37,950 nucleotides of DNA from a virus. How positions within the stretch are numbered: the first letter of the stretch is position 1; each line of letters opens with the position of its first letter. Positions 1-7,927 of the stretch are shown one piece after another. Where the stretch lies: positions 1-37,950 of the IMG/VR virus record IMGVR_UViG_3300006616_000045. One strand, written 5' to 3'. Under the pieces are notes generated by a model. That model saw nothing but the letters and a program-made list of their open reading frames with translations, was not told the origin of the DNA and searched no databases. Made by a program: the position numbers and the translations under genes.

Positions 1-1
1 A

Positions 2-1135
2 ATGGAAGGTGTAAAGGACACAAATTTGCAACTGCCTGTAGAGGTAGCTAGTGCTATTTTTAGCCCTATGATTTTTAAGTCAATCGTGTCTCCAACTGGC
101 GGTAAGATTTCTGGGGAAACAAAGAAAGCGGTAGAATTATTGCAAAAAGAGGGTGTTTTTCCTACTGCGGCACAGCAATCTGGCTCTAAAACTGCTCAAT
201 TTATGGAACAATCAACTGATGCAGGGGAAGCCTTAATAGAAGCGGCTCATAAAAACTTTACAAAGGCTGTTTTGAAAAGAATTGGCATTAACTCTGATGT
301 TGCTGCGCCTGAGTTATTGACAAAAAAATACAATGAAATGGGTGCTGCTTTTGAAAGAACAATGGGTAGTGTCACTGGCGCTGCAAGGAAATCTGATGTT
401 GATGACTTCAGGGCAGCTTTGGAGATTTATCAAGGTCAAGCGCCAAGAGTTAGCGCAGCGCCAATATTCCAAGAAATCTATTCTGCCTTGAGTACGTCAG
501 CTAAAACGGGTCAACGATTGTCTAATGCGATGCTAAGAAGGTTTCACACAACAGTTAACTCAATGACACGGCAGGGCGATCATACTGGTGATGCAGCGAG
601 AGCGACTATAGGAATAGTTAAAGATATAATTGGAAGAAACTTAGGTAAGCAGGGCAAAGAACTTTGGCAAAAAACTAACAAGGAATATAGAGACTTTATG
701 TCGATTGAAAGGGCTTTGGCAAAGGCAGGTAATGCTACGGTGGGTGTGATTACGCCACAAAATATAAGGTCTGCGGCACAGCAAGTTTACGGCAAGAGGG
801 CGTATGTGTTTGGCAAGAGTGATCTCGCAGAGTTGGGCAAAGCGGGATCATTTGCGATGAAACCTTTGCCTGATAGTGGCACGGCAAGTAGATTGCTTAC
901 ACAAGGCGGTGCGGCCTCTGGAAGCGCAATCACTTCTGGCGGTGCGGGTGCTGCTTTAGGGATGGGCCAAGAAGGTATTGGCGCTTTAACTGTGCTTGGC
1001 GCTGCGGCTCCAAGGGTCGCGGCACATTCACTTACATCTCCAATGGGTCAGGCTTATTTGAAAAACCAATTGGTGCAAGAACTTGGGCAAGGGTTGATGT
1101 CAAGGATGGCAGCAGCATCTTATGGTGCTAGATAA
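2..1135 (+). CDS. Ejection-type internal virion protein, C-terminal part (5' incomplete)
   Basis: The frame is open from the window edge, and the first in-frame ATG at base 2 is probably internal. The 377 visible residues are Ala/Gly/Gln-rich and mostly helical. A segment near residues 30-60 (SPTGGKISGETKKAVELLQK, then FPTAAQ) resembles mid-protein segments of large virion proteins in marine phages. Helical repeats follow, then a Gly/Ala-rich stretch near 300-345 that could enter a membrane. It lies 14 bp upstream of portal and follows, in circular order, the transglycosylase and another large gene at the window's right end. That is the place for P22-type ejection proteins delivered with the DNA. 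No catalytic motif is visible. The ejection role is inferred from composition and position. Confidence 0.6.
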   Translation: MEGVKDTNLQLPVEVASAIFSPMIFKSIVSPTGGKISGETKKAVELLQKEGVFPTAAQQSGSKTAQFMEQSTDAGEALIEAAHKNFTKAVLKRIGINSDVAAPELLTKKYNEMGAAFERTMGSVTGAARKSDVDDFRAALEIYQGQAPRVSAAPIFQEIYSALSTSAKTGQRLSNAMLRRFHTTVNSMTRQGDHTGDAARATIGIVKDIIGRNLGKQGKELWQKTNKEYRDFMSIERALAKAGNATVGVITPQNIRSAAQQVYGKRAYVFGKSDLAELGKAGSFAMKPLPDSGTASRLLTQGGAASGSAITSGGAGAALGMGQEGIGALTVLGAAAPRVAAHSLTSPMGQAYLKNQLVQELGQGLMSRMAAASYGAR

Positions 1136-1149
1136 ACAAGGAAACAGGC

Positions 1150-3258
1150 ATGAAAATAGAACCTTTAGATCAGACCCAGATTGAGGGCATTGTTTCCAAA
1201 GCGATCAAAGATGCGGTGGATTTCATAGACAGTGAGATTGCGCCACAACGCTTGAAAGCCCAGAGGTACATGGATGGCGAAGTTGACATAGGCCATGAAG
1301 AAGGTAGGTCGCGTGTCGTAGCCACAAAATGCCGCGAGGTTGTGCGTGGCTTGAGGCCATCAATTCAGCGCATTTTTCTAACAAATGACAAGTTTGTAGA
1401 ATTTGTGCCAAAAGGCCCAGAAGATGTTCCAATGAGTGAACAGGCTACATCTTTCTTGAATTACAAGTTCCAACAGCTAGGTGGGTACAAGCTGTTCAAT
1501 GACTTAATGACTGACGCGATGGTGAAGAAAACAGGCATTGCTTACGTCTACTATAATGACGCGATGAAAAGCGAAATTCACACGTTTACAAATCTGTCAG
1601 ACGATCAATTTACTATGTTGATCCAAGATGACGATGTAGAGGTGCTAGAGCATGAACAGCGCGTTGTCATATCTCAGGACGAAATGGGGATCGAAGTTGA
1701 TGTCCCAGAGCATGACGTAAAGATTTCACGGTCAATTCCAGATGGCGACATTTGCATAGAGGCAATCCCACCAGAGGATTTCTTTGTGGATCGCAACAGT
1801 CGTTCAGTCACAGATTATTATGTGATGGGTCACAGCACAGAAATGCGCGTTGCAGACTTGTTGGCAATGGGCTTCAGCCACGAAGATTTGCACGGTCTGG
1901 ACGGATCACGGTACAGCGCCTTAGATGATGAAGCGGAATTTGAGCGCAGGGGATTTGCAACAGACGAGGGCGATGACGAAAACATCAGCGCAGCATCTAA
2001 GAAAATCACTGTGACAACTGCGTACATGGAATTAGATATTGAGGGTACAGGTATCCCAAAATTGTATCAATTCCTCTGCGCGGGCGCTGATTACAAGATA
2101 TTAAACTTCTACGAGGCTGATTGTGCGCCATACGCCATTTTTGAGTGTGAGAGTGAGCCACACGCATTTTTCCCAACTGCCCTAGTGGAATTGGTTTTGT
2201 ACGATCAGGACGCTGCTACAGCGATGCTACGCGGCGTTCTGGACAACGTGGCGCTGACCAACAACCCTGCTTTGCAGGTTGTGGACGGTCAGGCTGCTAT
2301 GTCTGACATTCTATCGAACGAAATTGGCAGAGTGATCCGCGTCAAAAACTTGAACGCAATTGGTGAAATGGCTGTGCCTTTCACGGCAGGTCAGACGCTA
2401 CCTGCGTTGCAATACTTTGACCAACTTGTGGACAACAAGACAGGCGTGAGCAAGATGGCGCAGGGTCTTGACCCTGACGTATTGCAATCAAGCACGGCAA
2501 CGGCTGTAGCTGCGTCTATGGAAGGTCAGACGGGTCAGGCTGAAGTCATTGCCCGTAACCTTGCAGAAGGTGGGATGCGCCAAATGTTCAAGCTGATGCT
2601 TGACTTGATGGTGAAACACACTGACGAAGAAACGCTAATGCGCCTCAATGGTAGCTTTGTGCCTGTAGACCCTAGAGCGTGGGATACAGATATGGATTTG
2701 ATCTGCAATGTAGGAATAGGCACAGGGCGTGAAAATGAACGTGCAGCGGCATTACAGCAAGCCTTTACAATACAGCAACAAATCTATCAGGGGTATGGCC
2801 CGCAGAATGGCATTGTGACGCTTACACAGATACGCAACACGATGGCAGATATGCTTGCTCTGGGCGGCATTAGGAACCCTGATCGCTACTTTATGCCAAT
2901 GACGCCAGAAATTGAGCAACAGATGCAGCAAATGGCGCAGCAACAGCAACAGGCGATGGCGCAAAATCAGCCTGATCCAAATGCAGCGTTCTTGCAGTCA
3001 GAGCAAATGAAAGCGCAGGTCAAAGCGCAGGTTGACATGGCGAAAGCCCAGATGGACAACCAATACAAAATGCACAAGTTGGGCATGGATGACGATTTGC
3101 AGCGTGATGAAATGGTGCAAGATTTAGCGATAAAAGTTGCAGAAATTCTTGGTAAATACGGCACGGCTGTTGACGTAGAGCAAGTCAAGCAAGAACAAAA
3201 TGCAGTTCGTCAGCACAATGAGCAAATGATGAACATGGGAATGTCTGGTGGATATTGA
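1150..3258 (+). CDS. Portal protein (P22-like)
   Basis: This 702-residue protein is the size expected of P22-family portals, the dodecameric ring at the capsid vertex through which DNA is packaged and ejected. Seen in sequence: an N-terminal acidic helical region, a central region with DGDICIEAIPPEDFFVD and LYDQDAATAMLRGVLDN typical of this family, the segment GVSKMAQGLDPDVLQ near residue 430, and a Gln/Met-rich C terminus (about 590-700) that fits a coiled barrel. The start is the ATG behind AAGGAAACAGG. The next gene starts inside its last codons, so the two are translationally coupled. Scaffold and capsid genes follow directly, the usual head-assembly order. No frameshift or truncation is visible. 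Confidence 0.93.
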   Translation: MKIEPLDQTQIEGIVSKAIKDAVDFIDSEIAPQRLKAQRYMDGEVDIGHEEGRSRVVATKCREVVRGLRPSIQRIFLTNDKFVEFVPKGPEDVPMSEQATSFLNYKFQQLGGYKLFNDLMTDAMVKKTGIAYVYYNDAMKSEIHTFTNLSDDQFTMLIQDDDVEVLEHEQRVVISQDEMGIEVDVPEHDVKISRSIPDGDICIEAIPPEDFFVDRNSRSVTDYYVMGHSTEMRVADLLAMGFSHEDLHGLDGSRYSALDDEAEFERRGFATDEGDDENISAASKKITVTTAYMELDIEGTGIPKLYQFLCAGADYKILNFYEADCAPYAIFECESEPHAFFPTALVELVLYDQDAATAMLRGVLDNVALTNNPALQVVDGQAAMSDILSNEIGRVIRVKNLNAIGEMAVPFTAGQTLPALQYFDQLVDNKTGVSKMAQGLDPDVLQSSTATAVAASMEGQTGQAEVIARNLAEGGMRQMFKLMLDLMVKHTDEETLMRLNGSFVPVDPRAWDTDMDLICNVGIGTGRENERAAALQQAFTIQQQIYQGYGPQNGIVTLTQIRNTMADMLALGGIRNPDRYFMPMTPEIEQQMQQMAQQQQQAMAQNQPDPNAAFLQSEQMKAQVKAQVDMAKAQMDNQYKMHKLGMDDDLQRDEMVQDLAIKVAEILGKYGTAVDVEQVKQEQNAVRQHNEQMMNMGMSGGY

Positions 3259-3496
3259 GCAAAGAGCAAAAAGGTCACAAGGACTGTTAGAACACGATTG
3301 GTTTAAGGAAACCATGAGGGATTTGCGAGAACAACAGAAAGAAGTTTTCGCAAATAGTGCGGCAGATGAAATAGAACGCCGCGAAGAAGCGCATGGAATG
3401 ATCTGTGCATTAAATGCAATAGAGCGTCATTTACAGGCTGATGTTGATGCCTTGGCGCTCCTTAAACGGAAGGGAAAGTACCGTGGAAACGACTAA
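3248..3496 (+). CDS. Small charged helical protein between portal and scaffold
   Basis: This 82-residue protein starts at GTG and overlaps the end of portal by 11 bp. It is rich in Glu, Arg and Lys (for example EIERREEAHGMICALNAIERHLQADVDAL) and predicts as one or two long helices without membrane segments. Its end overlaps the start of the scaffold gene. Portal-scaffold gaps in related podoviruses often carry a small protein of this kind, but I do not recognise a named family. A structural or assembly role is inferred from position only. Confidence 0.7.
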   Translation: MDIEQRAKRSQGLLEHDWFKETMRDLREQQKEVFANSAADEIERREEAHGMICALNAIERHLQADVDALALLKRKGKYRGND

Positions 3497-4481
3497 CCCA
3501 ATCAACGGCGATGACATAGAGGCGGTCGTCGATAATTTGATTGTAGAAACGCCTACTAATTCTGAGGAAACTACAGAAGAAACTGTGGAAGCAACTGATG
3601 ACGGTCAGACTGAAGCTGTGGACGATGTGGTTGAAACTGAGGATGACATCGAAGCCCAGAGCGATGATCTTGTGGATCAAGATGAAAGTCTGGGTGAGGA
3701 ATACGAAGAAGCTGAAGAAAGCGAAGTTCAAGAGGCCACTACGTTTACTGTCAAGGTCAATGGCAGTGAGCGTGATGTAACCTTAGACGAACTAAAACGC
3801 GGATATTCAGGGCAAAAGTATATCCAAGAGGGAATGGCTGAAGTTGCGACATCCAGAAAAGAGGTGGAGCAGCTACAGCAAGAACTATCCCAAGAACGCC
3901 AAATGCTTCAGCAAATGGTGCAAACTTATCAGACAGGCGGTGTGCCGCAAGTACCTGAGTATCCGTCAGAGGAACTACGCGATAGTGACCCTATTGGCTA
4001 TACGATGGCAACTGAGGAATATCGTCGCTCTTTAGAAAAACGCCAAGCGTTTGAGCAACAAATGCAATACGTTGCCCAACAAGAGGCGAAGCAGAAACAG
4101 GCAGAAAACGAAAGGTTCATTGAGCAACAAGGCTTGCGCCTAGCTGAGTGGATGCCAGAGTTCGCTGATCCTGAAAAAAAGGCAACCATCGTTAAGGATA
4201 TGACGGTCAAAGCCAAAAAACATTATGGTCTGTCAGATGAACAGATCAGCACTGTTAAAACGGCTGAAGAAGTTATGATCTTGCGCGATGCTCTAAGGTT
4301 TAGAGAACTAAAGGCCAACAAAGCCAATGTCACAAAAAAGGCAGAGGGTGCGCGGCCTGTAGTTAAGCCAACTGCGAAAAGAGCAGAAAGTTCTGGTAGA
4401 GCATCAAGGGCTAAAAAAGCTAAGGCTTCGATGCAACGGACTGGTAGCAACGATGACGTTGCAAACTGGCTCCTATCATAA
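3483..4481 (+). CDS. Capsid scaffolding protein
   Basis: Translation from the GTG at 3483 (behind GGAAGGGAAAG) gives 332 residues. An ATG at 3441 in the same frame exists but lies inside the previous gene and lacks a ribosome site. The first 100 residues are extremely acidic (Asp/Glu/Thr-rich). A long Gln/Glu-rich coiled coil follows at about 120-220, then a basic Lys/Ala/Arg C-terminal tail with a helical end. Acidic N terminus, coiled coil and basic capsid-binding tail is the usual make-up of phage scaffolds, which guide coat assembly and then leave. The position immediately before the major capsid gene supports this. No protease motif is visible. Confidence 0.85.
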   Translation: METTNPINGDDIEAVVDNLIVETPTNSEETTEETVEATDDGQTEAVDDVVETEDDIEAQSDDLVDQDESLGEEYEEAEESEVQEATTFTVKVNGSERDVTLDELKRGYSGQKYIQEGMAEVATSRKEVEQLQQELSQERQMLQQMVQTYQTGGVPQVPEYPSEELRDSDPIGYTMATEEYRRSLEKRQAFEQQMQYVAQQEAKQKQAENERFIEQQGLRLAEWMPEFADPEKKATIVKDMTVKAKKHYGLSDEQISTVKTAEEVMILRDALRFRELKANKANVTKKAEGARPVVKPTAKRAESSGRASRAKKAKASMQRTGSNDDVANWLLS

Positions 4482-4505
4482 ACTTTTGTCAAAAGGACGA
4501 AACCA

Positions 4506-5465
4506 ATGGCTGTAACAGCTAATACAAACGAGACATATGATGTCTCAACAATCCGCGAGGATTTGGCTCCTGCACTGGCGTCGATTTCTCCAACTGAGTG
4601 TGTTTTCATGTCAACAATTGGCACACGAAATGTGGACAATACATATTTCGAGTGGTCAGAGGTTGATTTGGCGTCAGCGGCAGATAACCGTGCATTGGAA
4701 GGCGACACAGGGTTGTCAAACTCTGCGCCAACTAATGCGGTTCGCAAAGGCCAGTACACACAAATTTCCACGAAAGTAGTCGAGGTTTCCTCAACTAACC
4801 AAGCGGTAAATGGTGTTGCTGATGCTCAGACTGTTGCCAAGCAGGTTGCGTACAAGCTGTCTGAGATGAAGCGCGACATGGAAAAAATGATGTTGGACAA
4901 TGTTGCGGCGAGTGCGGGTGCTTCTGGCACAGCGCGTCAAACCGCAGGTCTGCCCGCATTTTTGACCACTAACGCTGCGCGTGGCAGTGGCGGTGCTGAT
5001 GGAACCACAAGCGGTACAGGCACTTCAGGCTATGTCAACGCGGCTGCTACTGACGGTACAGCCCGCACATTGACAGAAGCACTTCTGAAGGGTGTAATCG
5101 CTGACTGTTGGGATCAAGGTGCAGAGCCATCTGTTGTTCTCTGTGGATCATCTCAGAAGCAGACAATTTCCACATTCACTGGTAACGCAACACGTTACAA
5201 AGAAGCAGAAGATAGCAAACTGAACGCTGCTATTGATGTTTATATCAGTGACTTTGGGCAGCTTCAGATTGTACCTGCGCGTCACATCCGTTCACGCGAT
5301 GTGTTTGTGCTTGATCCATCTTATGCTCAAGTGGCTTACCTGCAAACCGCGAAGCAAGAGCCGTTGGCGAAACTTGGTTTGTCAGAACGCCGCCTGATTT
5401 CTGCGGAATATGGCTTGCAGATTACTTCTGAAAAAGCGCATGGCGTGATCGCAGACGTATCTTAA
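4506..5465 (+). CDS. Major capsid protein (SU10/DUF5309 type, HK97 fold)
   Basis: The 319 residues match the SU10-type (DUF5309) coat family: an N-terminal TYDVSTIREDLAPALASISPT, a spine-helix region LSEMKRDMEKMMLDN near 120, a Gly/Ser/Thr-rich insertion at about 140-185, and a C-terminal half with VDVYISDFGQLQIVPARHI and VFVLDPSYAQVAYL. In this family the coat protein forms the icosahedral shell around the packaged genome. The start follows AAAAGGACGAAACC. Base composition matches the neighbours. It sits directly behind the scaffold gene and ahead of a hairpin/promoter region, a common arrangement for the most highly expressed late gene. Confidence 0.93.
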   Translation: MAVTANTNETYDVSTIREDLAPALASISPTECVFMSTIGTRNVDNTYFEWSEVDLASAADNRALEGDTGLSNSAPTNAVRKGQYTQISTKVVEVSSTNQAVNGVADAQTVAKQVAYKLSEMKRDMEKMMLDNVAASAGASGTARQTAGLPAFLTTNAARGSGGADGTTSGTGTSGYVNAAATDGTARTLTEALLKGVIADCWDQGAEPSVVLCGSSQKQTISTFTGNATRYKEAEDSKLNAAIDVYISDFGQLQIVPARHIRSRDVFVLDPSYAQVAYLQTAKQEPLAKLGLSERRLISAEYGLQITSEKAHGVIADVS

Positions 5466-5493
5466 TAGACACAATAAAGTTGGGGGCTATAAT
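5466..5493 (+). promoter_or_regulatory. Promoter-like site downstream of the capsid gene
   Basis: TAGACA, 16 bp, TATAAT lies immediately behind the capsid stop codon and would transcribe the small genes and lysis block from 5523. The same TAGAC-spacer-TATA(A/G)T layout occurs at 29897-29925 and 30577-30605, which raises confidence. The -10 hexamer sits in the loop of a hairpin (5479-5503), so the region could instead be an RNA element. Confidence 0.5.
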
Positions 5494-5503
5494 GGCCTCC
5501 AAC
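5479..5503 (+). terminator. Hairpin behind the capsid gene, possible leaky terminator or mRNA 3' stabiliser
   Basis: GTTGGGGGC and GCCTCCAAC can form a 9-bp stem (one G-U pair) around a 7-nt loop. Only ATTCTAT follows, not a true T run, so full termination is unlikely. Hairpins behind capsid genes often trim transcript levels or protect the capsid mRNA. The loop also contains the TATAAT of a promoter-like site, and the two readings compete. Confidence 0.4.
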
Positions 5504-5522
5504 ATTCTATGGGAGTTGAAGT

Positions 5523-5780
5523 ATGAAAGTTAAAATTATCACAGACCGTCAGCCTTGGGTTCACGGCGAAAAGCAAGCAAACGGCGCAGAAGTGGAAGTC
5601 TCGAAAGATGAGGCAGATATGCTTATTGCCAATGGTTTTGCAAAGGTGGTGAAAGCACAGGCTAAAAGAGCGCGTACAGCAAGCGGAAAGCTGAAAGCTG
5701 ATGACCCATCCACGCCAGACGTAAATGAGGCATGGGAAGGCGGGAAAGCCCCTAAGAAAGCCAAAAAAGCGAAGAAATAA
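5523..5780 (+). CDS. Small virion-associated protein with Lys/Ala-rich tail
   Basis: This 85-residue protein has two parts. The first is a compact N-terminal domain (MKVKIITDRQPWVHGE, then GAEVEVSKDEADMLIANGFA) like small domains found next to coat genes in many phages. The second is a basic C-terminal tail ending in repeated KKAK units. The start ATG follows GGGAG. It overlaps the next gene by 1 bp (TAATG). A capsid-associated or head-completion role is suggested by position behind the capsid gene, and the basic tail could touch DNA. No firm family can be named. Confidence 0.7.
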   Translation: MKVKIITDRQPWVHGEKQANGAEVEVSKDEADMLIANGFAKVVKAQAKRARTASGKLKADDPSTPDVNEAWEGGKAPKKAKKAKK

Positions 5781-6049
5781 TGAAAACAGATTATCACACC
5801 CAAGATGATAAGCTAATTATCAACCGCACACAGGATGTGACAGCGATCTTGGATGAAGTAAAAAGCAAAGGCTCTCAGTCGCACAATGCACGGTCTGATA
5901 TGCGCCACGTTGGTTCTGTGCCTTTTGTCTTAGTCGAAATGTGGATGAAGGAAAGTGGCCTAAGAATGGGGTCGCCTGAGTTCGCAGAATATGTTAAAAA
6001 GAAACTGTTAAGTGGTGACTACGGCAAACTAATTGTACATGGCTACTGA
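5780..6049 (+). CDS. Small conserved phage protein, function unknown
   Basis: 89 residues. The C-terminal half (VPFVLVEMWMKESGLRMGSP, then EFAEYVKKKLLSGDYGKLIV) resembles small proteins found near capsid genes in T7- and P22-like marine phages, where a hydrophobic VPxVLVExW core precedes a short linker and a YxxLxV end. No signal, membrane or catalytic motif is visible. It is coupled to the upstream gene by TAATG. A head or connector role is an inference from context. Confidence 0.7.
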   Translation: MKTDYHTQDDKLIINRTQDVTAILDEVKSKGSQSHNARSDMRHVGSVPFVLVEMWMKESGLRMGSPEFAEYVKKKLLSGDYGKLIVHGY

Positions 6050-6073
6050 GGGGGCAAGCCATGTGGAGGCACT

Positions 6074-6289
6074 ATGAAGGATATGATGGAAGAATATGGT
6101 TCTGTTATGGTCGCCGCGTTCTTAGCGGTTCTAGGCGGCATTTGGTGGGTTGTAAGAAACATCCTGACTAATAAATCGCAAATAGATTTACTGAAGCAGC
6201 AATCAGAAACGATGGCTGATTTGTTAAAAGAGGTTCGTGACGATCAAAAGCAAATGGTTCGTGACATCCAGAATTTAGCCCCACGATAA
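6074..6289 (+). CDS. Small membrane protein with cytoplasmic coiled coil, holin/lysis block
   Basis: 71 residues, start ATG four bases behind a strong GGAGG. Residues 10-30 (VMVAAFLAVLGGIWWVVRNIL) form one membrane segment. The rest, from about 35, is a Gln/Lys/Glu-rich coiled coil (QSETMADLLKEVRDDQKQM). A single N-terminal membrane anchor followed by a charged helix is common among holin-like and inner-membrane spanin-like proteins. Position at the head of the lysis block supports a lysis role, but a structural role is not excluded. Confidence 0.65.
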   Translation: MKDMMEEYGSVMVAAFLAVLGGIWWVVRNILTNKSQIDLLKQQSETMADLLKEVRDDQKQMVRDIQNLAPR

Positions 6290-6293
6290 AATG

Positions 6294-6302
6294 TGTTATA
6301 CT
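6294..6302 (+). promoter_or_regulatory. Possible extended -10 promoter
   Basis: TG-T-TATACT lies just behind the stop at 6289 and about 20 bp before the ribosome site of the next small gene. No good -35 is seen (TTAGCC at 16 bp spacing is poor). It is listed as a weak candidate only. Confidence 0.25.
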
Positions 6303-6321
6303 CCGCAAAAAGGAGTTGAAA

Positions 6322-6489
6322 ATGGTTTGCCCACTTACGTCTATTTTAGTTGGCGTGAAAGTCTTTGCCGCTATGTATACGGTCTGCGTCTATCGCTGCC
6401 CAGAGCCTAGCCAATTCTATCACTACCCCTACAGCATCATCCAAGAATACGGGAAGCCATGTCTGGGCTTTATGGTTATTGATGATTGA
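6322..6489 (+). CDS. Short Cys-containing protein of the lysis block
   Basis: 55 codons with a good ribosome site (AAAGGAG, 7 bases upstream). The product starts MVCPLTSILVGVKVFAAMYT, a weakly hydrophobic segment, and continues with CVYRCPEPSQFYHYPYSIIQ. Four Cys residues are seen (C3, C22, C26, C47). Its stop codon overlaps the ATG of the next gene by 8 bp (ATGATTGA), supporting translation of both. Function is unknown. An export or spanin-like role is possible, but no lipobox is present. Confidence 0.6.
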   Translation: MVCPLTSILVGVKVFAAMYTVCVYRCPEPSQFYHYPYSIIQEYGKPCLGFMVIDD

Positions 6490-6925
6490 CCCGTTTACGG
6501 CTCTTGCCGCAATCAAGGCGGCAGTTTCCGCAGGTCAGGAATTGGTAAACGTCACCAAGCAGATTGGTGAGTTTTTCGATGGCGTGGATGACCTGCGCAA
6601 TAAGCACAACAAGAAAAAGAACAGCGTCTTTAACAATGAAGATGAAAACGCAATGGAGACTTTTGTTGCGTTGCAGAAAGCGCGGGATGCAGAAGAAGAA
6701 TTGCGGCAAATTGTGATTGCTACTCGCGGCTATTCAGCGTGGCAAGAATTGTTGGCGATCAGGGCGCGGGTTCGACGCGAAAAGAAAGAGCGCGAAGAAC
6801 AAATGGCGCGGATAAAAGCAGAGCGATTTGAAACATTTGTTATTTGGGGAAGTGTGGGTATAATTTTTACGTTGGTTATTGGGTTTGCAGTAGTGATTTT
6901 ATTGGCAACTCAAGGTAAAATCTAA
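6482..6925 (+). CDS. Tail-anchored coiled-coil membrane protein
   Basis: The ATG at 6482 overlaps the end of the preceding small gene. The longer reading from 6365 has no ribosome site and lies inside that gene. 147 residues: an N-terminal amphipathic part (MIDPFTALAAIKAAVSAGQE), a long charged coiled coil (about 45-120, RARVRREKKEREEQMARIKA), and one C-terminal membrane segment (VIWGSVGIIFTLVIGFAVVI) followed by a short Lys tail. This layout recurs in lysis blocks of marine phages without an assigned role. Holin modulation or spanin function is possible. It overlaps the next gene by one base. Confidence 0.7.
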   Translation: MIDPFTALAAIKAAVSAGQELVNVTKQIGEFFDGVDDLRNKHNKKKNSVFNNEDENAMETFVALQKARDAEEELRQIVIATRGYSAWQELLAIRARVRREKKEREEQMARIKAERFETFVIWGSVGIIFTLVIGFAVVILLATQGKI

Positions 6926-7188
6926 TGGTCGATAGCGTCACAAACTGGCCTTTTAGTTTGTCGCCGCCAATACAGCCAAACATACAGCCAAACATACCCG
7001 CGCACGTTGACCCTGCCACGCGCAGCAATGTCAGCACAAACCTTCACAGCAAAGCCAGAATGGAACAGGCTATTGAGGTGTTAAGGGCGCACCATAGACA
7101 CAAAGCGATTTTGACGTATAATAGCAGCGGGAGAATAATCCCCGCAGCAACTTTAAGAACAGGCTTAATTTTGGATTTCGAGGTGTAA
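6925..7188 (+). CDS. Small soluble protein of the lysis block, unknown
   Basis: 87 residues, coupled to the upstream gene by TAATG. The N terminus is Pro/Asn-rich with two near-identical IQPNI units (PPIQPNIQPNIPAHVDP). The C-terminal half (ARMEQAIEVLRAHHRHKAIL, then SGRIIPAATLRTGLILDFEV) looks like a small folded domain. No membrane segment or catalytic motif is seen. I do not recognise the family. Conserved position between membrane proteins suggests a lysis or virion accessory role. Confidence 0.6.
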   Translation: MVDSVTNWPFSLSPPIQPNIQPNIPAHVDPATRSNVSTNLHSKARMEQAIEVLRAHHRHKAILTYNSSGRIIPAATLRTGLILDFEV

Positions 7189-7189
7189 A

Positions 7190-7396
7190 ATGAATTTGGC
7201 GATGGAACGGGTTTTGTCTTGGAAACTATTGCCGCGTGTTGTGATGGCTGTGATGCTTTGGCAATATGTGGTGGTTTTAGATTGGTTTATGGGCTTGCCG
7301 CAAGACACTGTAAGCACACAAGCAACCGCGCTCACAGCAACCGTCACAGGGGCCATCAGCGGTGCTTTTGCGGTTTGGTTAGGACATGAAAAATGA
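7190..7396 (+). CDS. Two-segment holin-like membrane protein
   Basis: 68 residues with two predicted membrane segments, roughly 14-37 (LPRVVMAVMLWQYVVVLDWF) and 46-65 (TALTATVTGAISGAFAVWLG), and a short charged end (HEK). Small two-segment proteins next to endolysins are often class II holins or antiholins. Start ATG behind GAGGTG. It overlaps the 3TM holin gene by 4 bp (ATGA), so the pair is made together, which suits a holin/antiholin or co-holin pair. Confidence 0.65.
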   Translation: MNLAMERVLSWKLLPRVVMAVMLWQYVVVLDWFMGLPQDTVSTQATALTATVTGAISGAFAVWLGHEK

Positions 7397-7776
7397 TGCA
7401 ATTACTGAATAATTTGGTTGGCCCTGTCAGCGGCCTCTTAGATAAGTTTGTAGAGGACAAGGATCAACGCGCTGCTTTGGCCCATGAAATCGCAACGATG
7501 TCAGAGCGACACGCGCAAGAGGCTATGCTTGCTCAGATTGAGGTTCTCAAAGCTGACGCCAAGGGCAACTGGTTTCAGGCGTCTTGGCGTCCCCTCATAG
7601 GGTGGATATGCGGCCTGTCACTAGGGATAAATTATATGGTTAGCCCTATATGCGCGGGCTTTGGTTTGGTCATCCCACAGGCTGATATGAGCGTTATGAT
7701 GCCGCTTCTGTTTGGGATGTTGGGAATTGCAGGTATGCGTAGCTATGACAAAGCTGCAAAAACGGACACTAAATGA
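7393..7776 (+). CDS. Holin of the GTA 3TM family
   Basis: 127 residues. The sequence fits the 3TM holin family first described for gene transfer agents: an N-terminal amphipathic helix, a charged region, the family hallmark NWFQASWRPLIGWICGLSL near residues 56-74, then two or three hydrophobic segments to about 118 and a polar tail. Such holins open the inner membrane so the endolysin can reach the wall. Overlap with the upstream membrane protein and closeness to the GH19 endolysin agree with this role. Confidence 0.87.
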   Translation: MMQLLNNLVGPVSGLLDKFVEDKDQRAALAHEIATMSERHAQEAMLAQIEVLKADAKGNWFQASWRPLIGWICGLSLGINYMVSPICAGFGLVIPQADMSVMMPLLFGMLGIAGMRSYDKAAKTDTK

Positions 7777-7816
7777 TGAACTATGACACTTCTGATGATC
7801 CAGAATTTACAAGCGT

Positions 7817-7927
7817 ATGGAATGGCAAGCGCTGATGGAAATGTGGCAGTGGATAATGCTGTTTAGCGCAGTGAGTTTAAACACAATTGTAAACTGTTGG
7901 CGGCTATATTTGGAGATGAAAAAATGA
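7817..7927 (+). CDS. Possible 36-residue membrane protein, perhaps frameshift-fused to a 20-codon upstream ORF
   Basis: From ATG 7817 a Trp/Met-rich peptide (MEWQALMEMWQWIMLFSAVS) with one hydrophobic segment runs to a stop that overlaps the endolysin ATG by 4 bp (ATGA). It has no clear ribosome site. An upstream 20-codon ORF (7773-7835) overlaps the holin stop by ATGA, and its product (NYDTSDDPEFTSVWNGKR) ends inside this ORF in another frame. Together they look like one small lysis protein split by a -1 shift, either real recoding or a sequence error. Confidence 0.4.
   Translation: MEWQALMEMWQWIMLFSAVSLNTIVNCWRLYLEMKK

Noticed and set aside
3441-3482. ATG start of scaffold at 3441
   Set aside because: It lies inside the preceding gene without a ribosome site; the GTG at 3483 follows GGAAGGGAAAG and leaves the usual short overlap.
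4223-4771. 182-codon minus-strand frame across scaffold end and capsid start
   Set aside because: Antisense to two well-supported genes, spans their intergenic gap and shows Ser/Ala-rich mirror composition of the capsid frame with no ribosome site.
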